Assembly (NCBI GenBank): GCA_002423615.1
Contig: DIKO01000110.1
Span: 1 to 29,441, forward strand
DNA length: 29,441 nucleotides
Source: Desulfobacteraceae bacterium UBA5616
Lineage (GTDB): Bacteria > Desulfobacterota > Desulfobacteria > Desulfobacterales > UBA5616
Direction: 5' to 3'
Positions 14,757 through 23,048 of the stretch are shown one piece after another. A program made the translations under genes and the position numbers. Numbering within the stretch: position 1 is the first letter of the stretch; each line of letters opens with the position of its first letter. Below the pieces are notes generated by a model that worked only from the letters and a program-made list of their open reading frames with translations, did not search any database and had not been told where the DNA came from.

Positions 14757-15824
14757 ATGGCCAAGGTTTTGATGAAAGGAAATGAAGCGATCGGGGAGGC
14801 CGCCATCCGCGCCGGCTGCAAGAATTATTTCGCCTATCCCATTACGCCCCAGTCCGAAGTCGCCGAATACCTGGCCCGGCGCATGAAAGACGTGGGCGGG
14901 GTCTTCCTTCAGGGCGAAAGCGAGGTGGCGGTGTCTTATATGCTCTTCGGCGCCGCAGCCTGCGGAGAGAGGGTGTTCACCACGTCTTCGAGCCCGGGAA
15001 TCAGCCTGATGAGCGAAGGCATCAGCTATATGGCGGGGGCCCAACTGCCCGTGGTTCTGGTCAATATCGTCCGCGGAGGGCCGGGCCTGGGGGGAATACT
15101 CCCGTCCCAGGGGGATTATTTTCAGGCCACCAAAGGGGGCGGCCACGGCGATTACAGACTTCTGGTGATGGCGCCGGCCAGTGTTCAGGAAGCCGTGGAA
15201 ATGGTCATGGCGGCATTCCCCCTGGCGGAAAAATATCGGAACCCGGTCATGATTATCGGGGACGGTCTGATCGGTCAGATGATGGAGCCCGTTGAATTTC
15301 CGGATGATCTGGTCAGTGAACCGACCAACAAGGACGACTGGGCCACCAACGGCATGGATTCGCGAAACGCCGGGACACCCAATATCGTAAAATCCCTCCA
15401 TCTGGATTCAAAGATTTTAAACGATCTCAATCTGACGCTCAAGGCCAAGTACGACCGGATGAAAAAAGAGGAAATCCGGTATGAGGCCTACAATACCGAC
15501 GGCGATTACCGGGTGCTCATCGTCAGCTACGGCACCATGAGCCGGGTCTGTCGAACCGCGGTGGACAACCTGAAGGAAAGCGGTTTTGAAGTGGGGATGA
15601 TCCGTCCCAAAACCCTGTTCCCCTTTCCTCTGGAAGCCATCCGCAAGGCGGCCCAAAAGGACAGTTGCAAGGCCGTTATCAGCATTGAACTCAGTATGGG
15701 GCAGATGGTGGAGGATGTGGAACGGGCGGTCCAGGGAAAGAAACCCGTGGAATGGTACGGCATGTGCGGCGGGGACATCCCCACCCCGGAAGAGGTGATG
15801 GATGTGGTGCGAAAACTGGGATAA
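14757..15824 (+). CDS. korA: 2-oxoglutarate:ferredoxin oxidoreductase alpha subunit
   Basis: This 355-residue subunit contains the pyrimidine-binding-fold start GNEAIGEAAIRAGCKNYFAYPITPQSEVAEYL, the TSSSPGISLMSEG segment and GGPGLGG, all typical of KorA/VorB alpha subunits. The C-terminal region has VLIVSYGTMSRVCRTAVDNL and SIELSMGQM, the transketolase-C-like domain. With KorB it oxidatively decarboxylates a 2-oxoacid to the acyl-CoA and reduces ferredoxin, in the reductive or oxidative TCA cycle. A strong GGGAGG ribosome-binding site precedes the ATG. Specificity for 2-oxoglutarate over branched-chain 2-oxoacids (Vor) cannot be settled from sequence alone; family resemblance favours Kor. Confidence 0.9.
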   Translation: MAKVLMKGNEAIGEAAIRAGCKNYFAYPITPQSEVAEYLARRMKDVGGVFLQGESEVAVSYMLFGAAACGERVFTTSSSPGISLMSEGISYMAGAQLPVVLVNIVRGGPGLGGILPSQGDYFQATKGGGHGDYRLLVMAPASVQEAVEMVMAAFPLAEKYRNPVMIIGDGLIGQMMEPVEFPDDLVSEPTNKDDWATNGMDSRNAGTPNIVKSLHLDSKILNDLNLTLKAKYDRMKKEEIRYEAYNTDGDYRVLIVSYGTMSRVCRTAVDNLKESGFEVGMIRPKTLFPFPLEAIRKAAQKDSCKAVISIELSMGQMVEDVERAVQGKKPVEWYGMCGGDIPTPEEVMDVVRKLG

Positions 15825-15851
15825 CCAACGGAAAAAAAAGGAGTCATAAAA

Positions 15852-16589
15852 ATGCCCAAGACATTCAGAAAACCGGAAGCCCTTTCCGATGCCCAGACCC
15901 ATTACTGCCCGGGTTGCACCCATGGCGTGATTCACCGGCTGATTGCGGAAACCGTGGACGAACTGGGAATCCGGGGACGTACGGTGGGAATAGCGCCGGT
16001 GGGCTGCGCGGTTCTCGCGTATAATTATTTCACATTTGATTTTCAGGAAGCCGCCCATGGCCGGGCCCCGGCCATGGCCACGGGAATGAAGCGGGTTCGC
16101 CCGGACCTGATTGTTTTCACCTATCAGGGAGACGGAGATCTGGCCAGTATCGGCATGGGGGAAATTATCCACGCCGCCAACCGGGGAGAAAAGTTCACCA
16201 CCATTTTTGTAAACAATGCGGTTTACGGGATGACCGGAGGCCAGATGGCCCCCACCACCATGCCGAACCAGAAGACCACAACCTCTCCCTTCGGCCGCAA
16301 TGTGGAAGAAGTGGGTATGCCGGTGAAGATGGCCGAACTGCTGGCGGCCCTCCAGACCCCGGCCTATATTACCCGTCAAACGGTGATCCGGCCCAAGTAC
16401 ATCACCAGGGCGAAAAAGGCCATTAAACAGGCGTTCACCTATCAGATGGAAAGAAAATGCTTCAGTTTCGTGGAAGTCGTCAGCACCTGTCCCACCAACT
16501 GGGGAATGACCCCGGTTGAAGCCGTTGGGTGGACCGAAGACACATTGCTGCCGTACTATCAAATCGGAGATGTCAAAGTACCGGAATAA
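15852..16589 (+). CDS. korB: 2-oxoglutarate:ferredoxin oxidoreductase beta subunit (TPP-binding)
   Basis: This 245-residue subunit has the N-terminal HYCPGCTHG motif and VGCAVL followed by the thiamine-diphosphate-binding segment QGDGDLASIGMGEIIHAANR and NNAVYGMTGGQMAPTT. It forms the catalytic core with KorA. An AAAAAGGAG ribosome-binding site precedes the ATG. The gene ends 25 bases before korC. The CPGC pair is common in this beta-subunit group and is probably structural. Confidence 0.92.
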   Translation: MPKTFRKPEALSDAQTHYCPGCTHGVIHRLIAETVDELGIRGRTVGIAPVGCAVLAYNYFTFDFQEAAHGRAPAMATGMKRVRPDLIVFTYQGDGDLASIGMGEIIHAANRGEKFTTIFVNNAVYGMTGGQMAPTTMPNQKTTTSPFGRNVEEVGMPVKMAELLAALQTPAYITRQTVIRPKYITRAKKAIKQAFTYQMERKCFSFVEVVSTCPTNWGMTPVEAVGWTEDTLLPYYQIGDVKVPE

Positions 16590-16614
16590 ATAAGCCCGCG
16601 TAGAAGGGGGACCA

Positions 16615-17148
16615 ATGCAGAAGGATGTCATATTCGCCGGTTTCGGCGGTCAGGGAATACTCTTAATGGGAAGCATACTGGCTCATGCGGCCATGGACCT
16701 GGGTTTTGAGGTGGCGTGGGTGCCCTCTTACGGGGCCGAAATGCGTGGGGGAACGGCCAACTGCACGGTGGTGATCGGAGACCGGCCCATCGGATCCCCC
16801 ATCATTAAAAATCCGCAGCATCTGGTGGCCATGACCCGGCCTTCCCTGGAAAAATTCGGTCCCCTGGTCAAACCCGGCGGCGTGATACTGATCAACAGCT
16901 CTCTGATCCCCGTTTCCTCAGGCCGTGATGATGTGGATGAAATCAAGGTGCCGGCCAACGACATCGCCATGAAGGTGGGAAGCGTAAAAGCCGCCAATAT
17001 CGTGGCCCTTTCGGCATTCGTGGCCAGAAGCCGTTTCCTCGACTACGACATGGTCATCGCGTGCATGAAGAATCAGTTCGGAAGCAAGGACAAACTCATC
17101 CAAATGAACCTTGAAGCCATGGAAGCGGGTAAAAAGGCCGCTCAATAA
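16615..17148 (+). CDS. korC: 2-oxoglutarate:ferredoxin oxidoreductase gamma subunit
   Basis: This 177-residue subunit has the N-terminal signature FAGFGGQGILLMG and the ESYGAEMRGG-like segment VPSYGAEMRGGTANC, typical of the gamma domain of 2-oxoacid:acceptor oxidoreductases. It completes the D-A-B-C set. An AGGGGGA ribosome-binding site precedes the ATG, and hisC follows 17 bases after the stop without a terminator. Confidence 0.93.
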   Translation: MQKDVIFAGFGGQGILLMGSILAHAAMDLGFEVAWVPSYGAEMRGGTANCTVVIGDRPIGSPIIKNPQHLVAMTRPSLEKFGPLVKPGGVILINSSLIPVSSGRDDVDEIKVPANDIAMKVGSVKAANIVALSAFVARSRFLDYDMVIACMKNQFGSKDKLIQMNLEAMEAGKKAAQ

Positions 17149-17165
17149 CCTTTTTTGAATGGATC

Positions 17166-18257
17166 ATGAAATTAAACGTACCCGGATCGATCCGCTCCAT
17201 CAAGCCGTATGTCCCCGGAAAACCCTTAAAGGAGCTTGCGCGGGAATACGGCATTACCGATTCCATTAAGCTCGCTTCCAACGAAAACCCCCTGGGGCCG
17301 TCGCCCATGGCCATGGAGGCCGTCCGGAAAAGCCTTTTCGAACTGAATCGGTATCCCGACGCCGGTTGTCATGATCTGGTTGAAAAATTATCTGAAAAAT
17401 ACCGGGTCGGGCCGGAGAACATCGTGATCGGAAACGGTTCCGACGATATCATCGGCATGCTCTCCACGGTTTTCCTCAATCCGGGGGATGAAGCCATCCT
17501 GCCGAGCCCTTCCTTTTTGATGTATGAAATCGCCGTAAAAACCCAGGGCGCCGTGCCCCTGCCGGTTCCCCTTAAAAACCTCTCCATCGATCTTGATGAA
17601 ATGAAACGGCGGATCAGTCCCAGGACGCGGATGATCTTCATCTGCAACCCCAACAACCCCACCGGGACCATCGTGCCCATGGACGAGCTTAACGCTTTTG
17701 TCCGGGATCTTCCGCCGGACATCGTGGTGGTGGTGGACGAAGCGTATATTGAATTCGCCCGGGACGAAAACTGCCGAAGCGCCGTGGAGCTTCTGAACAT
17801 CGGGACCCCTGTGGCGACCCTGAGAACTTTTTCCAAAGCCTACGGTCTGGCAGGCCTCCGGGTGGGGTACGGCATCATGGCCGCGGAAATTGTTCAGTTC
17901 CTGCACCGGGTCCGGCAGCCGTTCAACGTCAATTCCCTGGCCCAGATCGGTGCAGTCGCTGCCCTTGAGGACCAAGCGTTTTTTGAAAAAACCATCCGTC
18001 TGGTTCATGACGGTCTTGCCTTTCTGCACGGAGAACTGGAGCGGTTGAGGATCCCGTATTTTCCGACTCAGGCCAATTTTTTTCTCATTGATGTCAAAAC
18101 CAATGCGGATGACGTGTTCAAACGGCTCCTGGAAATGGGCGTTATCGTAAGATCCATGTCTTCCTACGGCTATCCCGGATACATCCGGGTCAATGTGGGG
18201 CTTTTCGCGGAAAATCAGCGGCTGATCAGCGCGCTTGAAAGGGTATCGAAGCGATGA
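17166..18257 (+). CDS. hisC: Histidinol-phosphate aminotransferase
   Basis: This is a 363-residue class I/II aminotransferase of the HisC type. It shows LASNENPLGPSP near the N-terminus, the NPNNPTG motif, DEAYIEF with the PLP-contacting aspartate, and the Schiff-base lysine K224 in TFSKAYGLAGLRVGY. It converts imidazole acetol phosphate and glutamate to histidinol phosphate. No other his gene is near; it is read through from korC and its stop overlaps the cmk start as ATGA. Aromatic aminotransferases are close relatives, so a broader amino-acid role is possible. Confidence 0.9.
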   Translation: MKLNVPGSIRSIKPYVPGKPLKELAREYGITDSIKLASNENPLGPSPMAMEAVRKSLFELNRYPDAGCHDLVEKLSEKYRVGPENIVIGNGSDDIIGMLSTVFLNPGDEAILPSPSFLMYEIAVKTQGAVPLPVPLKNLSIDLDEMKRRISPRTRMIFICNPNNPTGTIVPMDELNAFVRDLPPDIVVVVDEAYIEFARDENCRSAVELLNIGTPVATLRTFSKAYGLAGLRVGYGIMAAEIVQFLHRVRQPFNVNSLAQIGAVAALEDQAFFEKTIRLVHDGLAFLHGELERLRIPYFPTQANFFLIDVKTNADDVFKRLLEMGVIVRSMSSYGYPGYIRVNVGLFAENQRLISALERVSKR

Positions 18258-18940
18258 CCCGTTCCGGCAGGGCCATGATCATCACCATCGATGGTCCGGC
18301 GGGGGCCGGGAAGACAACGGTCAGCCGGATACTGGCCGACCGGTTGGGATACCGGTATATCGACACCGGTGCTTTGTACCGCGGGGTTGCCTTGAAGGTC
18401 AGTGAAGAAGGGATCGACCCGGAAAACGATGACGCCCTTGAGGAATTGTGCCGTTCACTGACCCTGGCGTTTGAAAAGGATGAAAGCGGGTTGCGGCTGA
18501 TGTCCGGCAACAGGGATATCACCGATTTCATCAGGACGCAGGAGATCGCCATGCTGGCCTCGACTGTATCGGCACGCCCGGTCGTGAGACGCTTTCTGCT
18601 GAAAGTGCAACGGGATCTGGCCGATAGCAGCGGAGTCGTGGCGGAAGGGCGGGACATGGGTACGGTGGTGTTTCCCCGGGCCGACGCCAAATTCTATCTG
18701 GATGCATCCACCCGGGAAAGGGCTCTAAGAAGGTACAGGGAAACGGCCGGGACCCATCCCGGCGTTACCCTGGAACAGATTGAGGCCGATATGATAAAAA
18801 GGGACCATAACGACAGCACCCGGGACCTGGCCCCGTTAAAGCCCGCCGATGATGCGGTCAGAATTGATTCCTCAAGTCTCTCCATCGACCAGGTGATTGA
18901 ACTCATGCTCTCCCATGTCAATAAAATAACCATCCGGTGA
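18254..18940 (+). CDS. cmk: Cytidylate kinase
   Basis: This 228-residue kinase has the P-loop GPAGAGKTTVSR near residues 14-25, YIDTGALYRGVAL, GRDMGTVVFPRADAKFYLDAS and the LID-region RRYRE, all typical of CMP/dCMP kinase. It phosphorylates CMP to CDP. The ATG at 18254 overlaps the hisC stop, which favours this start; M8 at 18275 is an alternative. The neighbour rpsA downstream is a widespread bacterial arrangement (cmk-rpsA). Confidence 0.95.
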   Translation: MTRSGRAMIITIDGPAGAGKTTVSRILADRLGYRYIDTGALYRGVALKVSEEGIDPENDDALEELCRSLTLAFEKDESGLRLMSGNRDITDFIRTQEIAMLASTVSARPVVRRFLLKVQRDLADSSGVVAEGRDMGTVVFPRADAKFYLDASTRERALRRYRETAGTHPGVTLEQIEADMIKRDHNDSTRDLAPLKPADDAVRIDSSSLSIDQVIELMLSHVNKITIR

Positions 18941-18984
18941 ATTAGGCATTGTGTTTTATTATTTCATCTGTTATTGAAACTTTC

Positions 18985-19013
18985 TTATGCTATGGGTTTT
19001 AAAAGTAGCATAA
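18985..19013 (+). promoter_or_regulatory. rpsA: Inverted repeat in the rpsA leader
   Basis: TTATGCTA (18985-18992) and TAGCATAA (19006-19013) are perfect 8-bp inverted copies around a 13-base loop, 31 bases before the rpsA start. The flanking 100 bases are very AT-rich. It could be a weak RNA hairpin in the S1 leader, where S1 autoregulates in other bacteria, or a protein-binding site. A promoter in this gap is likely but not clearly resolved. Confidence 0.4.
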
Positions 19014-19043
19014 AATATATTGTTCAGGGGGTAATCAGGTTAA

Positions 19044-20855
19044 ATGGAAATTTCAACAAACAACGATTCAACACAACCGTCCGATGCCATCCATCAGACA
19101 ACATCGACCGTCAGTATGAAATCCCGGAATCCGGATGAAAAAAGCGATGCAGCCGCCGGACCGGCCTTGTCCGCAGGGGACGACATGGCCTCCCTCATGG
19201 AGATGTACGAGGAAAGCTTCAAGCGTTTCGCCGAAGGAGAAGTGGTCACGGGCAAGATCATTTCCGTGGACAAGGATCACGTACTGGTGGATATCGGTTA
19301 CAAATCCGAGGGGCAGATCCGGATCAACGAGTTCCGCGATGAAAAGGGCGTTGTCAAGGCCGAGGTGGGCGATATCGTCGAGGTCATGGTGGAATGGTGG
19401 GACGACGAAAACGAAGTCGTGGTACTGTCCAAGGAAAAGGCCGCCAAAGTCAAAGTGTGGGATGAAATCAAAAAATGTTACGAGAATGACGAATCCGTGG
19501 AAGGGATTATTGTCAACCGCGTTAAAGGCGGGTTTTCCGTGGATATCGGAATTCAGGCCTTTTTGCCGGGTTCACAGGCGGATTTAAGACCCATTCGCGA
19601 CCTGGATGAAATGGTCGGAAAGACATTCTCTTTTAAGATATTGAAATATAACCGAAAACGAAGCAACATCGTCCTGTCCAGGAGGGCCATCCTCGAGGAA
19701 GAAAGGGAGGCGAAGCGCTCGGAAACGCTCTCCGCCATCCATGACGGCGCGGTTGTTATCGGGGTTGTCAAGAACATCACGGAATACGGCGTTTTTGTCG
19801 ACCTCGGCGGCGTTGACGGTCTTCTTCATATTACCGATATTTCCTGGGGCCGCGTCAAGCATCCGTCTGAATTGTTTTCCGTAGGCGATGAAATCAAGGT
19901 CAAGGTCCTGAACTACGACGAGGAAAAAGAACGGGTCTCTCTCGGGATGAAGCAGCTTTCGGCAGATCCCTGGTCGACGGCCAATGAAAAATATGCCCTG
20001 GGGAGCAAGGTCAGGGGGACCATCGTCAGCCTCACCGATTACGGCGCCTTTGTGGAACTGGAAGAAGGCATTGAAGGCCTGATCCACGTATCGGAAATGT
20101 CATGGACGAGAAAAGTCCGTCATCCTTCCAAGATCGTCTCCGTAGGCGACGAGGTGGAAGCCGTCGTACTCGATATCAAGCCGGACAACCGGAGAATCTC
20201 ACTGGGGATGAAACAGGCCAAACCCAATCCCTGGGACATTATCAGCGAAAAATATCCCGTGGGGACCACGATCGAGGGAAAAATCAAGAACATCACCGAT
20301 TTCGGCCTTTTCATCGGCATCGATGAAGGCATTGACGGTCTGGTTCATATTTCGGACATTTCCTGGACGAAACGCATTAAGCATCCCAATGAGATATTTA
20401 AAAAAGGGGATCTCATCCAGGCTATCGTTCTGGATATTGAAAAAGACCAGGAAAGATTTTCCCTGGGCATCAAACAGCTGCAGCCCGATCCCTGGCAGTC
20501 TGTGGCCGAAAGGTATAAGGTCGGCAAGGAGATTACCGGCACGGTCACCAATATTACCGATTTCGGTATCTTTGTGGAGTTGGAAGAGGGCATCGAAGGC
20601 CTGATTCACGTCTCTGAAATCAGCAAGGGCAAGGTCAAGAGTCCTACGGATAATTACAAGGTGGGAGACGTCATCACCGCCGGCGTAATGAACATCAACA
20701 GCGAGGAAAGACGGATCGGCCTGTCCATCAAGCGACTGGAGATGGAGAGCGAGCAGGAACTGCTGAGCGAATATGTCAGCAACGCCGGTTCCTCCACGTC
20801 CTCCTTCGGAGAATTGCTGCGCGAGAACCTTCAGGGGAAATTGAACGAAGAGTAA
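19044..20855 (+). CDS. rpsA: 30S ribosomal protein S1 (six S1 domains)
   Basis: S1 binds mRNA and helps load it on the 30S subunit. This 603-residue protein has six S1/OB domains at about 65-131, 151-213, 235-304, 320-390, 407-477 and 494-564. The last four are closely alike, with ITDFG-F and GLxHxSDxSW motifs. An N-terminal extension of roughly 47 residues, rich in Ser, Thr and Asn, precedes the MASLMEMYEESF segment that aligns with the start of other S1 proteins. Both ATG 19044 (after AGG and GGGGG) and ATG 19185 (after GGGG) have possible ribosome-binding sites, so the shorter form of 556 residues may also be made. A terminator-like hairpin follows. Confidence 0.96.
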   Translation: MEISTNNDSTQPSDAIHQTTSTVSMKSRNPDEKSDAAAGPALSAGDDMASLMEMYEESFKRFAEGEVVTGKIISVDKDHVLVDIGYKSEGQIRINEFRDEKGVVKAEVGDIVEVMVEWWDDENEVVVLSKEKAAKVKVWDEIKKCYENDESVEGIIVNRVKGGFSVDIGIQAFLPGSQADLRPIRDLDEMVGKTFSFKILKYNRKRSNIVLSRRAILEEEREAKRSETLSAIHDGAVVIGVVKNITEYGVFVDLGGVDGLLHITDISWGRVKHPSELFSVGDEIKVKVLNYDEEKERVSLGMKQLSADPWSTANEKYALGSKVRGTIVSLTDYGAFVELEEGIEGLIHVSEMSWTRKVRHPSKIVSVGDEVEAVVLDIKPDNRRISLGMKQAKPNPWDIISEKYPVGTTIEGKIKNITDFGLFIGIDEGIDGLVHISDISWTKRIKHPNEIFKKGDLIQAIVLDIEKDQERFSLGIKQLQPDPWQSVAERYKVGKEITGTVTNITDFGIFVELEEGIEGLIHVSEISKGKVKSPTDNYKVGDVITAGVMNINSEERRIGLSIKRLEMESEQELLSEYVSNAGSSTSSFGELLRENLQGKLNEE

Positions 20856-20877
20856 TTTCTTCGGATTCAAATCACAG

Positions 20878-20923
20878 GGTGCGGCTTTCAGATCCTGATC
20901 TGTTAAAGCCGCACCGTTTTTAA
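20878..20923 (+). terminator. Rho-independent terminator between rpsA and sppA
   Basis: GGTGCGGCTTT (20878-20888) pairs with AAAGCCGCACC (20905-20915), and inside it CAGATC pairs with GATCTG, giving a near-continuous stem of 17 pairs with a small bulge, followed by GTTTTT. It sits only about 20 bases before the sppA start, so it could also attenuate read-through into sppA. Confidence 0.88.
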
Positions 20924-20938
20924 GGGAGACCGCCATAC

Positions 20939-21832
20939 ATGTTTTCCCGAAAGCATCCCTACCTTTTTTTCCTCCTGTGTACCGCATCCCTGTTTACCGG
21001 TTTGATGGTTTTTATGACGATCGTCCTGGCTGCGGGAATGAGAAGCATGGATCTGGCAGAATTCGTGGACATGGGCGCCGACCGGATCGGCATTATCGAA
21101 ATCAACGGCGTTATCGCCCAGTCCGATGAGATCCTGCAAAACATCAAGGAATTCCGGGAGGACGACACCATCAAGGCCATTGTGCTGCGAATCGACTCTC
21201 CGGGAGGCGGGGTGGCCCCTTCCCAGGAAATTTACCGTGAGGTGACCAAAACCGTTCAATCGAAACCCGTGATCGCCTCCATGGGATCGGTGGCGGCATC
21301 CGGAGGATATTATGTTGCAGCCGGGGCCGATAAGATCGTCGCCAGTCCGGGAACCATCACCGGCAGCATCGGCGTTATCATGGGATATACCAATTTCGAA
21401 GAACTGCTGGGCAAGATCGGCCTGGTGCCGGTGGTGATCAAAAGCGGCAAATATAAAGATATCGGGTCCCCCGCACGGCAGATGAGCGATGATGAAAGAA
21501 AACTGCTCCAGGATTTTACCGACCAGGTTCACAGGCAATTTATCACTGCCATCTCAGAGGGACGGAAGATGAAGGAAAAGGAAGTTGAATCCATTGCCGA
21601 CGGCCGCATTTTAACCGGTGAGTCCGCAAAGTCTTTGGGGCTCGTGGACAATCTGGGGAATCTCGAAGACGCCGTGGACTTAGCCGGCAAGATGGCCGGC
21701 ATTGAGGGCAAAATCACCCGGGTTTACCCCAGGGAAAAGCACCTTTCATTTTTCAGGTACCTTTCAGGCGAATCCCTGAGCCGCCTTCTTAACCGGGCGA
21801 TTCACCCCGAAATTTCCGCGCAGTATATGTAA
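20939..21832 (+). CDS. sppA: Signal peptide peptidase SppA (short form)
   Basis: This 297-residue membrane serine peptidase has one N-terminal transmembrane segment (about residues 8-34), then the S49 peptidase domain: IDSPGGGV, the nucleophile S121 in GSVAASGGYYVA, and the general base lysine in SGKYKDIGSP (K173 by spacing to the Bacillus enzyme, or K171). It degrades leftover signal peptides in or at the cytoplasmic membrane. The length matches the single-domain type rather than the 600-residue E. coli form. A GGGAG ribosome-binding site precedes the ATG right after the rpsA terminator. The gene is convergent with the YrdC-family gene, only seven bases apart. Confidence 0.93.
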   Translation: MFSRKHPYLFFLLCTASLFTGLMVFMTIVLAAGMRSMDLAEFVDMGADRIGIIEINGVIAQSDEILQNIKEFREDDTIKAIVLRIDSPGGGVAPSQEIYREVTKTVQSKPVIASMGSVAASGGYYVAAGADKIVASPGTITGSIGVIMGYTNFEELLGKIGLVPVVIKSGKYKDIGSPARQMSDDERKLLQDFTDQVHRQFITAISEGRKMKEKEVESIADGRILTGESAKSLGLVDNLGNLEDAVDLAGKMAGIEGKITRVYPREKHLSFFRYLSGESLSRLLNRAIHPEISAQYM

Positions 21833-21839
21833 CTTAAAT

Positions 21840-22448
21840 CTATCCGAACGAACTGATATCCCCCGCACCCTCCCGGATCACCTCGGGAACATCGTCAATT
21901 AAAGAGACAACACTGGAAGCCATCCCCGGAACGGGCCCGCCGTCGATGACGGCGTCCACGCGGTTTCCGAAAGCCTCATGAATCAGGGACGGTTCATTGA
22001 GAATTTCACCGCTGGGCATGACCGCCGATGTTGAAAGGATCGGGTTCCCCAGTTCCAGGACCAGGCTGGTGCAGATGGCGCTGTCCGGGACCCGGATGCC
22101 GGCGGTTTTTCTTTTGGTCAGCATGATTTTGGGGACGAGGTTGGATCCTTCCAGGATAAAGGTATAGGGCCCCGGCAGGAATCGCTTCATGGTTTTATAG
22201 GCGTAATTGGATACTTTTGCATAGAGGCTGATGTTTTTCAAACTCGAGCAGATAAAACTGAAGGGTTTGTTTTTGTTCCGCTGGCGCAGCAGGTATATTT
22301 TTTCAATGGCCTTTTTATTCATGATATCACATCCGATGCCGTAATGGGTATCGGTGGGATAGACGATGATGCCGCCGTCTTTAAGAATCTGGACGATTTT
22401 CGCGATATGGCGTTCCTGAGGGTTCGTGGGGTTGATTTTCAACAGCAT
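21840..22448 (-). CDS. YrdC/YciO-family protein (Sua5-like L-threonylcarbamoyladenylate synthase)
   Basis: This 202-residue single YrdC domain shows IVYPTDTHYGIGCD near the N-terminus, the LLRQRNKNKPFSF segment, LPGPYTFIL, AGIRVPD and PILSTSA, the conserved nucleotide-binding surface of Sua5/YrdC/YciO proteins. Sua5 and YrdC make threonylcarbamoyl-AMP for the t6A37 tRNA modification. The RNKNKP pattern and overall layout look closer to YciO, a paralogue whose activity is weak or uncertain, so I leave the symbol blank. There is no Sua5 C-terminal domain. No terminator is seen between it and the convergent sppA. Confidence 0.88.
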   Translation of the reverse strand: MLLKINPTNPQERHIAKIVQILKDGGIIVYPTDTHYGIGCDIMNKKAIEKIYLLRQRNKNKPFSFICSSLKNISLYAKVSNYAYKTMKRFLPGPYTFILEGSNLVPKIMLTKRKTAGIRVPDSAICTSLVLELGNPILSTSAVMPSGEILNEPSLIHEAFGNRVDAVIDGGPVPGMASSVVSLIDDVPEVIREGAGDISSFG

Positions 22449-23048
22449 GGTCGACCTTCCGTGGTTAAATGGTTCCGTGGGGAAAAAGGGCCGGTGGGCT
22501 TCAACCCTTTGGGAATTGAGATATTATGTTTCTGCGGCGATGTCAACATGGCGAAAGTGGAATAAAAAGCGTTACCGCGGCAACAGGATTCTTCCAGAAG
22601 ACATTTGAAACGACGGCCTTCATGTCGGATTTCATCGCTTCTTTCCCTCTCCTATCTCCTTAATAAACAATTCGTTTGCAAAAACAATCTGATTTTTTTA
22701 GAACATCATTTAAATCGCAGTTAATTAATGATGAAATCCATGAATCAGGCGACTTCCGATTGAAATTCGATTTTACCCAAATATCATAACATTTATGTAG
22801 GTCGGGATTCTTTCCCGACAAAAAAAGTCGATAAAAGGATGGGGACTTATTGTCGGGTAGGGATACCCGACCTACGATGGCAACAAAACGTAGGTCGGGA
22901 TTCACATCCCGACAAGACGGGATTGGGTCAACCTCTGGCTTTATGAATAAATAAATGATTGCCAAAACAACCGCCTTTTGTTATTCCGGGAACCACTTTT
23001 AGCGAATGCACGGACAGGCCTTCAACCATCTTTTCCGGAGGGATTCCA
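22449..23048. other. Long non-coding region upstream of guaB
   Basis: About 600 bases separate the divergent YrdC-family gene and guaB. I see no credible gene. The part 22660-22796 is strongly AT-rich and may hold the guaB promoter; TTGCAA (22676-22681) with TAGAAC after 17 bases is a weak candidate. The part 22797-22913 carries three REP-like units. Confidence 0.6.
22797..22913. repeat. REP-like palindromic repeat cluster (three units)
   Basis: Three copies of a unit with outer GTAGGTCGGG and inner CCCGAC arms are present: 22797-22819 (plus orientation), 22851-22875 (inverted), and 22890-22913 (plus). Each can fold into a short GTCGGG/CCCGAC hairpin, and copies 1 and 2 can pair along GTAGGTCGGG/CCCGACCTAC. 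The GTAGGTCGGG element is a REP type seen in many proteobacterial genomes and is usually mobilised by a REP-associated tyrosine transposase, which is not in this window. Confidence 0.85.

Noticed and set aside
15417..16631. 404-residue frame antisense to korA, korB and the start of korC
   Set aside because: It lies entirely opposite clearly identified kor genes, has shadow-type composition (rich in His, Gly, Arg and Phe) and no family signature.
22797..22913. Possible short CRISPR array
   Set aside because: Units are palindromic, occur in both orientations and have unequal spacing, and no cas genes are near; REP-like elements explain them better.
22660..22965. 101-residue minus-strand frame in the guaB upstream region
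   Set aside because: Much of it is read from the REP-like units and AT-rich DNA. It has no ribosome-binding site and no recognisable domain.
22959..23048. N-terminal extension of GuaB by 30 residues
   Set aside because: The internal ATG at 23049 has a GGAGG at ideal spacing and matches the normal IMPDH start; the extension contains no conserved sequence.
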